64,000 bases of DNA. Source: Daucus carota subsp. sativus (lineage: Eukaryota > Streptophyta > Magnoliopsida > Apiales > Apiaceae). Shown piece after piece: positions 35,001 through 45,883 of the stretch. The DNA lies in the NCBI RefSeq assembly GCF_001625215.2, contig NC_030389.2, positions 41,095,454 through 41,159,453 of the forward strand. Direction: 5' to 3'. The position numbers and the translations under genes are program-made. How positions within the stretch are numbered: position 1 is the stretch's first letter; every line of letters starts with the position of its first letter. The notes below the pieces were generated by a model that saw only the letters and a list, made by a program, of their open reading frames with translations, made no database searches and was not told the DNA's origin.

Positions 35001-37879
35001 TATACATATTAATGGCTAAACATCAAATTTTCATTATCAGCATTTTCTTATGATCCAGGAATCCAATCTATTGAATTTTGTTGACACAAAGTAAATATCC
35101 CTATTCTGGATAATTGGCAAATTTGGCATGTTTTTTTATATTAAGTATATGAATCATCACAAAAGAATCATCTTAACTAGCTGGCTTGAAATTTTGGTAT
35201 TATATATTTTAACATGTATACCTTTAATCTTTGACAGGATGTGTATCTCCATACAAATTGTCTAGCAACTTTGGCAAACATGGCACCTCATGTCCATCAC
35301 CTCAGTGCATATGCTTCGCAACTTTTAGTTAGCTTATTTGACATGCTTTCACGAAGGTATTCTATCCCAGTGTGAGCTTTTGTATTTGGTATTTCTTCAA
35401 CACACTAATCTTTAGTATGCCTATCTAGCTAATTTGGATAAAAGCTTATTTGAGTTAATTTGAATAGTTACTTTTGAAATAGGTCTCATATTTATGGTTT
35501 GATGCGTTTTTACGATGCAGATACTCAAAATTAGCAGAGATGAAAAATAGCAAGATGCATTCTTTCAATGTGGAACTAAAGGACGGTGACATCCTGCCAG
35601 ACGACATGGTGGTCAGTCCACTCCTCTCCTACATAATGATTCTTGTGATAATAGGTTGTGTTCGCTTGGAAGGAATGGAAGTGTACGAGAATCTGAACAA
35701 AAATATCTGAAAGAAGCAAGAGGTGTAACAGAATAATATAAGGGCGAGGCCGGGTGTGCAAATAATTGGTGATGAGATTGGGAGGGCTTGAAAACTTTTA
35801 AATGGAGTGGAGAAAAAAATAAATACTTGTGCTGACAAATTTAGTCAATATTCATTCTATTTTAACTTCTTTTCTTTACATCCAAGCAAACACAACCTGA
35901 GTATCATTCTACAACTGTCATTCAAAATTTGTTTGTTAAAATGGATTTGTTTTCTTTTTTGGCAGTCCTCGGAACTGCATATTTACACAGACTTCTTGAG
36001 GATCGTACTTGAAATATTAAATGTGATTCTGACTTATGCCTTGCCGCGGAACCCTGAGGTATCATCACATTGTTTTGTACTTGCTACTGCTTTGTTATAT
36101 TTGAACAAAAATTATGTAGTCTTCATGGTTGTTCTTGACAATATCTACATTGGTCTAGGTTGTTTATGCGATGTTACAGCGGCAGGAGATATTTCTGCCT
36201 TTCAAGTCTCACCCACGCTTTAATGAGTTGCTTGAGAACATTTTCACTGTATGTATTAGAGCTTTCAATCATAATATTCTTTATTTCAGTTTTCCACAAA
36301 TATAACTGATGCCTTTGTTTCTAGCAAGTATAATTTTATTTAACCTTTTATTAAGAGAATATATTTTAAGTTAGTATTTATGCATTCTTGTGTATCAGCC
36401 TTACTAGCTGGCAGGCTGATCACCCTTCTGCTCTCTGTAGGTATTAGATTTTTTCAATAGTCGCATAGATGCCCACAAATTGGAAGGCGAATGGTCAGTG
36501 GAGAAAGTACTGCAAGTCATAATTCTCAATTGCAGATCATGGCGAGGTGAAGGAATGAAGGTATATTTATTGTTACATTGTAATCTTAAGGTCAGTTGTT
36601 GATTAAGTTCTATTTCCTCTCTATTTATCTTCATTCCTTAACTCTTACAGATGTTCACTCAACTACGCTTTACATATGAACAAGAGAGTCACCCTGAGGA
36701 ATTCTTCGTTCCTTATGTGTGGCAAATTGTTTTGGCTCGCAGGTGATCCCTATCTTGTTCCACATCTTTTTCAAGTGTGCTTTAAAGTTTCAAATGTTTT
36801 TTGGACCAAACATAGAATGGGATACTTTATCTTCATGACTCAAACACGTTACCCTAACCTAAATAGCATATACGCTTATTTATTTTCTTTCTGTCTTCTA
36901 ATAGATTCATTTGTTTATACGATTTTCTTTTACAGTGATTTCAGCTTCAATCCCAAGAGCATAAATCTATTTCCAGTTGACCTCCCTGAGGAAGTAAGTA
37001 TCTATATAGTAATTCGGCTAGTTTCAATTTAGTTGTAACTTTAGGAATGGGTTCCCCATAGCATTGGTTGATTGGTTTTTACCCTTGGTCTTTGGGCCCA
37101 GGTTACTGTTGAGAATTGTAACTGTGAAAACAGAATCACTTGAGAACAAAAAAACAAAAACCAATTAAACAGGCAATTTTAATAACTTGGACCCGGCAAT
37201 TGCATCATAGTTATTAATATCATTTTTAGGGCTTTCCGGTCACAAAAGAATATTATGTGTGGAGGATGACTCCACATACTCAAAAATGACCAAATTATAA
37301 ATTGTCCAGATGTATCTTTCACTTCTCAAGGCCACCTCCAGAGTACTTTATATTATTTTTGTCGTGCAGAAAATTGAACAACATACACGAACGATACCCC
37401 TGCTTACATCACTGCAAACAAGAGTATTGCAACTTAATCACCTCTTGCTTATTATCATACTACTTGGTCACCAGTTATTACTGATGAGTCTGACATAAAA
37501 ATATTCGTTCTCATATAAAGTTCTGGCTCTAAGACTAGTGATCGACCTAGAATTCCAGAATCTTGTTATAATTGAGTGTTAGAATATAATATGATCCTGG
37601 TAAGCTCTCCTCCTAAGGTTAAGGTGTTAGGGGAACTGGTCACTTAACATCTTGACCAACCATGCTTAGCGAATTAAAAGACCTAGCATAGGATAATCTT
37701 ATTTCATTGTAATAATCAAGTTTGTTCTACACTCATGCATAAAAGAGTAGCATACTGTATATCGCACATGCTGACACTGTTTACTGCTTTAGGGACAGAA
37801 TAGTTATGCATCTGTGGAAGCTGATAAGGGTGAAAACAATGTAGATGACAGAGAAGTTCAACCTGCTGAAGCTGTATGA
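26050..37879 (+). CDS. DYM: Dymeclin (DYM) homologue, 18 exons
   Basis: Exons: 26050-26242, 27898-28137, 30075-30138, 30221-30350, 30458-30602, 30914-31159, 31233-31311, 31964-32066, 34564-34689, 34771-34884, 35238-35356, 35521-35611, 35966-36058, 36159-36248, 36441-36560, 36651-36742, 36936-36993, 37793-37879. They sum to 2190 nt (729 aa) with frame kept throughout, close to other plant dymeclins. N-terminus [10 protein letters not shown] keeps the Gly2 used for N-myristoylation. Family stretches include [51 protein letters not shown] and [14 protein letters not shown]. Dymeclin is a helical-repeat protein that cycles on and off the Golgi; human loss causes Dyggve-Melchior-Clausen dysplasia, and the plant role is little known. 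Introns 1, 8 and 12 contain MITEs. Confidence 0.96.
26560..26723. mobile_element. Stowaway remnant in dymeclin intron 1
   Basis: Only the right end (ggggacggagggag followed by TA) is clear; the left end is lost or too worn. The interior (atttaaaaaataattagtgg, gcactttaaat) resembles other copies. Confidence 0.55.
26992..27690. mobile_element. Harbinger-type MITE, outer member of a nested pair (intron 1)
   Basis: Left gagcatctccaatagac and right cctattggaaatgctc are inverse. Left flank TTA, right flank TTG, so a slightly decayed 3-bp target duplication of the PIF/Harbinger type. Interrupted by 27048-27393. Confidence 0.7.
27048..27393. mobile_element. Harbinger-type MITE nested in the outer one
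   Basis: Left gagcatctccaagagactcc and right gagactcttcgagatgct are inverse, with TTA on the left. The right border is approximate. Related to but distinct from the outer element. Confidence 0.7.
29461..29648. repeat. Tandem duplication, 94-bp unit (dymeclin intron 2)
   Basis: Two copies, 29461-29554 and 29555-29648, differing at few bases (tataagcactt/tagaagcactt). AT-rich, no ORF. Confidence 0.88.
32796..33165. mobile_element. MITE with GAGCCTGTTTG ends (dymeclin intron 8)
   Basis: Left gagcctgtttgggtagac, right gcccaggcaaacaggctc, with the perfect 11-bp terminal inverse gagcctgtttg. ATA on both sides. Inner paired segments (acttatggcttagagtgac / cactctaactttaagccg). Confidence 0.82.
33795..34484. 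mobile_element. Stowaway MITE split by a Harbinger MITE (dymeclin intron 8)
   Basis: Left ctccttctgtcccatt and right aactccatgggacggaggga with the final g, TA on both sides. The element at 34043-34414 lies inside, so this one is older. Confidence 0.85.
34043..34414. mobile_element. Harbinger (Tourist-like) MITE nested in a Stowaway
   Basis: Perfect ends GAGCATCTCCAATG and CATTGGAGATGCTC, with TAA directly on both sides (34040-34042 and 34415-34417), the PIF/Harbinger target duplication. 372 bp, no ORF. Confidence 0.92.
35653..35898. mobile_element. MITE with AGGTTGTGTTnGCTTGGA ends (dymeclin intron 12)
   Basis: The 18-bp ends are inverse with one mismatch. The interior resembles 14870-15122 (aaggaatggaag). 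No clear target duplication. The element fills most of the 354-bp intron. Confidence 0.82.
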
Positions 37880-38543
37880 CTTGTATAATCTTACTAGACA
37901 AGCAAGTTTCCAGAGGATATGTGTAAAAGTAAGTATACATGAACTAGTAAAGAAGCATCCTCTTATTCTTTTATATGTATGTACATATATCTCCATCTAT
38001 ACAGGGTCTTCTGTCATAGGGTATTACACGATAGAGTGAGTAAATTCCCTTAAGGGTAAATATCCCCTTCCATTTTTGTGACATAATTGCCTATACAGGG
38101 AAATGTTTACCATCTAGTTTTCCAGAATAATGTATCTTAAGGTCAGTGCAGCTAGGTGTAGTGTGAAGAAATATTAAAATTTCTTTGGTATATCTTAATG
38201 GAAGTATGGTCTTCTAAGCTTATTAGTATTATGTGTTTGGCAATACAATTCATATGTTACTTGCAGCCTCTCTCCAAGTACAAACACTCAGGAATTTTGT
38301 GTGAGATGATATAATCGTTGGTGCCCAGGCTTCTATAACTCAAATGATAACAAACCTTAAATGACTGTCGTATTTATGGCGAACCAGCTTTTGCATCTTG
38401 ACACTTAATTTGCATGCATAAATTACCCACAAAGGGAGTGACTCAAGTGATAAAGATCGTCGTTGGATTAAAGAAGCAAATTCCATGTGTCATAAGCACA
38501 TCATAATTTTAAACATACTCCTGTTATGATGATAACTACGTTA
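37880..38543. other. 3' flank of dymeclin with a possible SINE scrap
   Basis: Likely 3' UTR and spacer. At about 38431-38500 a pol III box A-like gtgactcaagtgataaag is followed by a B-like gcaaattcc, suggesting a decayed tRNA-derived SINE; weak. Confidence 0.35.
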
Positions 38544-38553
38544 TAACTTATAA

Positions 38554-39561
38554 GGGTTAATGCTCTATTTCATCACTGTACTGGACCAAAATTTTCAGTT
38601 GACCTACCGAGTCAAAAAAGTTTTCGTTTAAATAATAAAGCATGTAAAAACTTTCAATCACGAGATTAAGCAAAAAAAATATTTCGGCGCCGTTAAGCAA
38701 GTCTTTGACTTTAACGGAAAATGTTAAGTTTAACGAAACTTAACAAAATTACATGTTTTTGGCTTGTATGTATTGAGATCTGTATGTTTTTGGGTCGAGT
38801 GAGTTGGGTCGGACCTGCAAGGGCTGATGAGGGGCCTTCTGCAAGAAGTGGCTTGTATTGCAGGCGGTGAAGGTTGTGGGAGTAGGGATTCAGGAGTCTT
38901 TTTGTGGGTTTCTTTGTTCCAGGATATGCAATATTTGATGCACTTGTCGATTAGTTACTGGTGTTAAACTATGTAGTTTACTAAACCTCTAATTCTATAT
39001 TAGTTTAACTCAAATTTCTACATGTAGCCATATAGGCAGTATAGTGGCCCATTTTGATCAATAAATTTACTAAGTCATCCTAAAACTAGTAGAGAGCACG
39101 CACTTGTTAAGTCATAAAACTTGTTCTCGCATGGTGCAGTTCTTGTGCATTGATTTGTATTTGGTTACAAGTACCCAGCATCTTCTCTATTTACAAAAAG
39201 CTTGTTCCAATGCTTTAAGGCCTAAGCAATAGCTAGACAGGTAATTAGTTAAAACTACAGGTTATCGCCTGATATGCACCGATGAGATGAACTGCAGTGC
39301 AGTCCAGATGAGTTCATAAAAGAAAACCCATCTTTCTCCACATTACTTGTAAATTTGTAATTTACTCGGTAGGCCAACTGAAAATTTTGATCGAGTACAA
39401 TGATGAAATAGAACATTAACTCATTAAAAACTTAACGGAGACCGACGGAGTGGCTTATTTGAAAGTTTTTAATGGTACAATCAGTTGACTGAAAACTTTT
39501 TTACTCGGTAGGCCAACTGAAAATTTTAGTCCACTAGAGTGATGAAATAGAGCATTAACCC
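38554..39561. mobile_element. Non-autonomous Mutator-type element with 10-bp target duplication
   Basis: Long inverted ends: left gggttaatgctctatttcat, then gaccaaaattttcagttgac; the right end mirrors it up to gcattaaccc. The perfect 10-bp direct repeat TAACTTATAA flanks both sides (38544-38553, 39562-39571), which fits Mutator (9-11 bp). A second, inner copy of the right terminus lies at 39361-39427. The middle (38760-38940), richer in G (gggtcgagtgagttgggtcg), differs from the ends. No transposase ORF. Confidence 0.88.
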
Positions 39562-39712
39562 TAACTTATAATATCAGATTACCTCGTCATACTCATATTT
39601 TGTTATCAATTACAAAGAGATTTCTCGTATTTTCTCATATATAGCTGTGGCCTGTGAATTATATAAACTTAACAGACCTGTACTTTTATAATAGAAGTGT
39701 GTGGCATTATGT

Positions 39713-40031
39713 AGGAACTTGTCATGTACCAAATCAAACAAACGCGCACTCCCATTATGGTAGGAACTTGTCATGTACTACCTCCGTCCCAAATTAGATG
39801 TCTCCTTTGATTTCTTTAGGTGCATTGACCGTCTACTTCCAAAATTTATTTTTTTATTTTTTCTTTTATAAATGAAAATTTCATATTTAAATTTTTATTT
39901 GCAAAATTAAAATTTTGAAAATAAGTCACGTATCTATGCGGTCAATGAACCTTAAATTGTGTGCCCAAAGTCAACGGGGCCTTCTAATTTGGGATGGAGG
40001 GAGTACTAAATAAAACAAGCGCGCACTCTCC
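39713..40031. repeat. Direct duplication, second copy split by a MITE
   Basis: Copy 1 at 39713-39755 (taggaacttgtcatgtacca, then aatcaaacaaacgcgcactc) is repeated at 39761-39777 plus 40004-40029. The 39778-40003 MITE interrupts copy 2 exactly at TA, so copy 1 shows the empty site. Confidence 0.82.
39778..40003. mobile_element. Stowaway MITE
   Basis: Left ctacctccgtcccaaatta, right taatttgggatggagggag, TA on both sides, 226 bp. Inner halves pair (gtgcattgaccgt / cggtcaatgaacc). Confidence 0.9.
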
Positions 40032-40047
40032 TTACAAAAATATAATA

Positions 40048-40837
40048 CTACCTCAGTTTTTTTTTATTTAGGGGCCGTTTGGTTGGGGGTAGTTAACAAA
40101 GGAAAAGTGAAACAATCAGTTTCATTCCCTTTGTTGTTGTTTGTTTTACGAAAATCGTCATTCCCTTTCCCTTCTTTTAGTTTTAGGTTTACCCCAAATC
40201 CCTCGTTATCCATTCCCCACCCTCCCCTAGGTATTTCTTTTCCCTTTCCCGATTCTTATTTTATTATTATTTATAATTTATTTCAGATGTCATTAACATC
40301 AAAAGTAATATGTAAAATATTTTTGAAAATCAAAAATAAATTTTAATTTAATTTTTATATTATTAAAAATAATTTTAATATAAAATTAATAATATTTTTA
40401 AATAATTACATATATCAAATTATGAAATATAAATGAACTATATTATTATATATGTAAATATATTTGAAATTTTTGATATTAAAATATTTGAAAATCAAAT
40501 ATAGGGATAATCATGTAATTTTCCATTCCGTTTCTGGATCAAAACCAAACAGGTAATACAATTCAGCATCATTCTTTTCCTTTCTTTTCATTTCCCTTTC
40601 TGGATTCCATTCCGTTTCCCTGAGTCGAACCAAACGGCCCCTTAGTGTTTTGGCTTTAGCACACATATTCAGGTGGATTGATCGGATAATAAAATTTATT
40701 ATTTTTAATTTATTTTTTTGTAAATAAAAATTTTTGTTATATATTTTGACTCGAAAAGGAAAATAATATTTTTAACTGCTTGGTCAAAACAATTAAAGGT
40801 GTGTGCTCAAAATCAAAGCATTAAAAAAAAAACAGAG
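40048..40837. mobile_element. Stowaway-like MITE split by a Harbinger MITE
   Basis: Left ctacctcagttttttttt and right aaaaaaaaaacagag, TA on both sides. It surrounds 40071-40641. Confidence 0.65.
40071..40641. mobile_element. Harbinger (Tourist-like) MITE, GGGGCCGTTTGGTT ends
   Basis: Ends ggggccgtttggttg and gaaccaaacggcccc are inverse; TTA directly on both sides (40068-40070, 40642-40644). 571 bp, AT-rich centre, no real ORF. Confidence 0.93.
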
Positions 40838-40922
40838 TATCATTTAATTACCACCACTTCACCAAAGATAGATATAATTTAATTTATAAATTGGATATAA
40901 TAATTATAACTAATATATATAT

Positions 40923-41376
40923 AGGGATAGGATCAAATAAAAACTTTTTTAAGTTACAGACTTACAAACTTTTTTTTATTCTCCCATCGTGTTAATACTT
41001 AGTTATATAAAGTATCCATGTTGAAAATTTTTCAAAAAACATCACAATTTTTAAAAATAACGCATAAATAAATCGCGTTTTCAACACATTTATAACTGGG
41101 GTTCAACATCAGGTGTTGAACACTAATTATCATTGTGTTGAATATATCTAAAAAGATGTTTAAACTATACCTCTGGGGTTTGGGTAGGGTTTAGAAACAT
41201 AAATATTAGTTATATAACATGTTTACCTTAGTTCTTACATTTAAAAATTGGTTTATGTACTTCTCCACTACTATTGTCTATTTATATCGATGTTCAACAA
41301 AATATGTTAAAAAAATGTTGAACTCAAGTTATATATGTGTTGAACAAAAAAAGTTTGTAAGTGTACCAGAACCCTC

Positions 41377-41379
<3 letters not shown>
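40923..41379. mobile_element. (TA)n-bounded element 1
   Basis: Lies between two TA tracts. Imperfect inverted ends: left gggataggatc with acttacaaacttttttt further in; right aaaaaaagtttgtaagtgt and ccctccc. Short palindromes inside (ttcaacatcaggtgttgaac). No coding capacity. The habit resembles rice Micron-type elements that sit in TA microsatellites; class not assigned. Confidence 0.65.

Positions 41380-41418
<39 letters not shown>
41380..41418. repeat. (TA)n microsatellite, about 19 units
   Basis: Uninterrupted AT/TA run that separates (TA)n-bounded elements 1 and 2. Confidence 0.95.
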
Positions 41419-41422
<4 letters not shown>

Positions 41423-43898
41423 TTGAGTTCTAGAGAGACCCTTGTTATCAAGAGACCCAAGAGACTCCATCTAGACCATCTATTAGTCAGTATTTTTATA
41501 CTATGTTGAATATACTATGTTGAATACATCTTAAAATAGCAATACTGTAATTATACCTATTAATGGAGGAAATATTTTAAATTTCAAATCTGTATAAGCT
41601 GTGTATTTATGGAAGATAATAATATGCTTTTATGCAGATATTTAATGATCTTGTCAGATTCGGAAAGGATATATTATGCATTTATGTAGTGATTGAATAA
41701 TCTTTTTATTTTGGAAATGAGATATTGTGCTCTTATCTTTTCAGATTTGGAAAGAATATATTTACGAAATACTATATCTTGGATCAGTTTATATAACAAA
41801 AATGATAATAATTAAATTATGTTGATCTCTTACTAAATTGTTAATAATTAGTAGAACACTTAACAGATAATATTAAAAGCATGACACATTGAAATTTTTG
41901 TTAGGTCATTAATAAAATGTACATTATAACTGTTAATAGAATAATATTTTTAAAAAAAAACTTATCTCTAATAATATTTAATAGAACACTTTTATAAACA
42001 CTTAGTAGAACATTTAGTTGACTAAAAAATTGTAGTAAATTTTAGTAGGACAGCTGTTAAAACAAAAACAAAAATAAAAATATTAAATTTTAGTAAAACA
42101 CTTTGCAAATCTGTGTAATAAAACATGTTATCGATCTTAATAAATTTTATTATATGATCTCTTAAATTCGAACTGAGATTCTATAAAATATTGTAACAAT
42201 AAATTATATTTGACACTTCGTAAAGAAAATAGTAAACTAAATTCATTAAAAAACTTATCAGAACATTTATTATATAAAAATTTCTCATTAAAATTTTTAT
42301 TAGGTGTTTCGTTAATCAGTCATATATATGTTTTATGATTTTATTATATGTTATTTTTAAAAAAAGTAAAATATATTTGATAAAATTTATTTAAGTTATA
42401 TATTTATTAAGATTCTTCTAATTGATGCATTAATAAGTGTTTCATATAAGTCATATATTTATTAAGATTCTTCTAATTGATGCATCAAGTGTTTCTAATT
42501 TATTTAAGTCATACATTTATGAGTCTCATAAGTTCTTAAAAATAATATTTAAAATTAATAAACACTTAAGAGAATATTAATGTTATATTAAGATTCTTCT
42601 AATTGATGCATTAAGTGTTTCAGATACTAATAATTTTATTTAATTTTTTAAAGCAAATAATACTAATAAATTTTTGATATAATTTATTGTAAGTCATATA
42701 TTTATTAAGATTCTTTTAACAGATGCATTAGTGTAAAATCTATATCAAAATATTTAGTATAAATTTTATTGGAATCTTATGTGGTTTTTGCTGATAAACA
42801 CTTAAGAGAATCTTAATATTAACGTTCAATAAATTCTTTAAAGTGTTTTATTATATATTTCATCACTATCATAAACATCTTATAGAATCTCCATATAAAT
42901 TAAGACATTAAATCATTAAGAGCAACTTTTTCAATTCTCTACATGAAATTCTATTAAGGATTTAAAAAGTTGTTATTAAGGATTGAACACAATAAAAGAG
43001 ATTCCATTACTAGTTCATGAAGTCTATAAGAATAATTACATACTAATATCTAAAAAATAAAAGAAAACTTCAATAAATACCTACAAGTTTCTACTAGCAA
43101 TATCTGCAAAACCTATTGTATTTATTACTATTATGGTTTAAAGAAGAAAATCTCATTTTTTGTTACAATTATATATAATATATTTACTGGCTAATTATAA
43201 TTTTTGAATATTAATTTATTAACTTTTTTTAACAAGAATCTTTAAGGTGTTCATTGAAAACACAATAAAATTTTCTCATTGTTAATTGATACGTGGGTGA
43301 AGGTGACAAGATATAATAAACTTGAGTAAAAACTAACCCTCAAAATATTATTTATATTAATAGATCACCTGATAGAACACATAAGAGATCTAAATTAAAA
43401 TAATTTTTATAAAATATTAAATACATAACTAGGCTTTTTATGGGAAGTTCACAAAATGTGTTAGATTCTTAAAGTGATGGGTCCGATTTTGATTGTCTCG
43501 AGTTGTATAGCTGATTAACTTGGTTATGAAAAAATAGATATAAATGATTTAAGAAGTATATATGGATACTAATTAAATAAGATATTGTGCAAGATAATTG
43601 ATATAACTTGAATATGGAAATATAGATTCATGAATTTATTGAAATAACTTGATTATGGAAATATATAAAAGTCCAGCATTAAATGTGTAGACAATATTTA
43701 ATGCAATCGTTTTGTATATGGAAATACATGATTGAATTAATGTGATGTATGTATACATAATTTATTACATATACTGCTAGATAGTATAAATACTGATTAA
43801 TGCGTATATAATTTAGGCCATAGGATCAAATGATAATGGATGGTCAGATTTATGGTCTCTCGGTTCTCTTCCTAAGCCCTGGTCTCTTTTGAACCTCG

Positions 43899-43901
<3 letters not shown>
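41419..43901. mobile_element. (TA)n-bounded element 2, 2.5 kb, AT-rich
   Basis: Left tagagttgagttctagagag with acc following, and right, read inversely, tagggcgaggttcaaaagag with acc following: imperfect inverted ends directly abutting TA tracts. The interior is about 80% AT, without ORFs, and repeats ttattaagattcttctaatt with gatgcat four times (about 42402, 42459, 42588, 42702). No transposase; presumably non-autonomous. Confidence 0.65.
42394..42730. repeat. Interspersed short repeats inside element 2
   Basis: A 30- to 40-bp core (attaagattcttctaattg, then atgcat, usually followed by aagtgttt) occurs four times with unequal spacers. Decayed tandem duplication rather than a regular array. 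Confidence 0.75.
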
Positions 43902-43929
<28 letters not shown>

Positions 43930-43932
<3 letters not shown>

Positions 43933-45018
43933 GCCTTCTCTATGAGGAACCACTAATCTAGTAACTTAGGAACTATTTAACCTAAAAAACCGACACGGCG
44001 CAACAACAGGAAGAGATACACCTGTAAGACACGACGTGCAACCCTAAGTACTGTACGTTCTGTAATTGTTGTTTTTGTCGTCAAATTGTTATATCCTTTT
44101 TTATTTATATAATTTCTTTATGAGATGTATTTTCTTGTCTATATTGAATTTAATATTTTCTTCACATGTTCTGTATTTTCTTTGTAATATAATTTAATTA
44201 TTTGTTGTATGTTTTTTAATCACATTGTTATCCTTTTTTTATATAACATTTTTTATGTTCTGTATTTTCTTTTCTATATTAAATTTTATTCTTTTTCCAC
44301 ATGTTCTGTAGTTTATTTGTTATGTAATTTAATTTTTTGTTGCATGTTTTTTTTGTGTTGTACCTTTTTTTCCATAAAATTTTTTATGTTCTGTATTTTG
44401 TTGTCTATATTGAATTTATTTTTTCTCCACATGTTCTGTAGTTTATTTATTATATTATTTACTTTTTTTGTTATATGTTATATATTGTCACATTGTTGTA
44501 CCTATTTTATTATAACATTTTCTATGTTCTGTACTTTTTGTCTATATTGAATTTTATATTTTCTCCACATGTTCTGTAGTTTTGGTTATATAATATAATT
44601 TTTTTATTATATATATATTTTTCTCACGATGTTGTATCTTTTTTTTCTTTATAACATTTTTTATGCTCTGCATTTTCTTGTCTATTTTGGATTTTATATT
44701 TTCTCCGCATGTTTTGTAGTTTATTTATTATATAGTTTATTTTTTATTGTATATTCTTTTTCTTAAAAAAAATTTATGCCTTATATTTTCTTAAATATGA
44801 AAAAATAAATAATATTATAATATAAAATATAAAATCAAAAAAAGAAGACTATATGTGCCAACACATGTGATCAGGTGTCTGAGCAGTTTACACCCACGTC
44901 ACTAGGTTTGTCTAAGCAGTTAACTAGGATTCAACACATGCAGATGCACATGATGTACGGCTGAGATAAAAAGTTACTAAGTTACCCGTACAACTGAGTT
45001 CCTCGTTGAACTATCCCC
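43930..45018. mobile_element. (TA)n-bounded element 3
   Basis: Left ggggccttctctatgaggaa and right, read inversely, ggggatagttcaacgaggaa; further in, tagtaacttaggaac pairs with gtaacttagtaac. TA tracts abut both ends (43902-43929 and 45019-45036). The centre is a minisatellite (44128-44780). No real ORF. Confidence 0.7.
44128..44780. repeat. Minisatellite, about 135-bp unit, nearly five copies
   Basis: Units begin at about 44128, 44259, 44391, 44529 and 44667 with the phrase tgtattttcttgtctatatt and contain ctccacatgttctgtagttt. Degenerate, T-rich. The open frame across it is a product of the T-rich repeat. Confidence 0.85.
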
Positions 45019-45037
45019 TATATATATATATATATAT

Positions 45038-45153
45038 TATATTTTGGACTATTTGATCTATTCAGTACGGTCCAATTTTTTTTTCAAGAACTGAATATAT
45101 TTTGGACTATTCGATCTATTCAGTACGGTCCAATTTTTTTTTCAAGAACTGAA
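45038..45153. repeat. Tandem duplication, 58-bp unit
   Basis: Copies 45038-45095 and 45096-45153 differ at one or two bases (actatttgat/actattcgat). Next to the TA tract. Confidence 0.92.
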
Positions 45154-45397
45154 TTAAAATGAATTTTATTTCCGTCAGTACGAAAATCCCAAAAAAAATT
45201 AGGACCAAATCAAATTTGTACCGGTTCGCTTTTTCACTTTGGTTGGCTCACCCCTGATCATACCATAACTTAGATTTGCGGAGAAAATGATACATATCTT
45301 GTATGCTCAATGCTCTCTAAATTTCTTGCAGATTAACCGTGTGAAACTGTGAATATTTGAAAAGCAAGAAGCTAAAATATAAAATAAAACCAATTGA

Positions 45398-45471
45398 TGG
45401 CTTCGCCCGGGCTCGAACCGGGGACCGTCTGTGTGTTAGACAGACGTGATAACCAACTACACCACGAAACC
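45398..45471 (-). tRNA. tRNA-Val (AAC), copy A
   Basis: Read on the minus strand it folds as a cloverleaf: acceptor GGTTTCG pairs with CGAAGCC plus discriminator A; D-arm GTGTAGTTGGTTATCAC; anticodon stem TCTGT with loop CTAACAC, giving anticodon AAC; TPC arm CCCCGGTTCGAGCCCGGG. T-rich tract just downstream (ttttatttta) fits pol III termination. 74 bases without intron. The copy at 49111 has the same sequence. Confidence 0.96.
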
Positions 45472-45645
45472 ATGTTGTTCTACAATTTCAGATTCCTAAC
45501 ACCGTCTTCACCAGTACTTCTAATTATCAACATACGACGCAAAGAGTATAGTCTGATTACATGTTGTTTGGTTAAATACACAAAAAAAATCGAGATATCT
45601 GTATATATTCATTTCGTAAGATCTGATATATAGAGTAAGGCAGCT

Positions 45646-45883
45646 AGGCTGGCAATATCAGACACGACCCGAACCCGCGACCCGATTTACTGAGATAAAA
45701 CTCAAAAATGACCTGAAAATCACTCGTTTGACACGAAATGGACCCGACATGACCCGAAATTAGAATTTCGTTTCTAATAACTTCAATTTTCAGTTTTATT
45801 CAATTTTAAGTGATTTTAGTTTGACCCGAAATCGACCCGATTGCTGACACGAACACGACCCATTACCCGAAACTGCCACTTTT
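45646..45883. mobile_element. hAT-type MITE, only in copy A
   Basis: Flanked by the perfect 8-bp duplication AGGCAGCT (45638-45645 and 45884-45891), the hAT signature. Ends aggctggca and tgccactttt are short imperfect inverses. The interior is full of gacccga/cacgacccg words. The matching place in copy B (about 49361) is empty. Confidence 0.85.

Noticed and set aside
40083-40346. 87-codon frame with Phe/Pro/Ser repeats
   Set aside because: Entirely inside a well-bounded Harbinger MITE with TTA duplications.
41219-41509. 96-codon frame with an Ile-Tyr run
   Set aside because: The run is the (TA)n microsatellite; the rest is non-coding element ends.
42394-42730. Repeated 30- to 40-bp units suggestive of a CRISPR-like array
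   Set aside because: Units and spacers are irregular and decayed, and this is a plant nuclear transposable element.
44209-44550. 113-codon open frame rich in Phe, Tyr and Leu, looking like a membrane protein
   Set aside because: It lies wholly inside the T-rich 135-bp minisatellite; its protein repeats follow the DNA repeats.
45394-45633. Frame starting ASPGLEPGTVCVLDRRD
   Set aside because: It is the reverse reading of the tRNA-Val gene, a common false protein.
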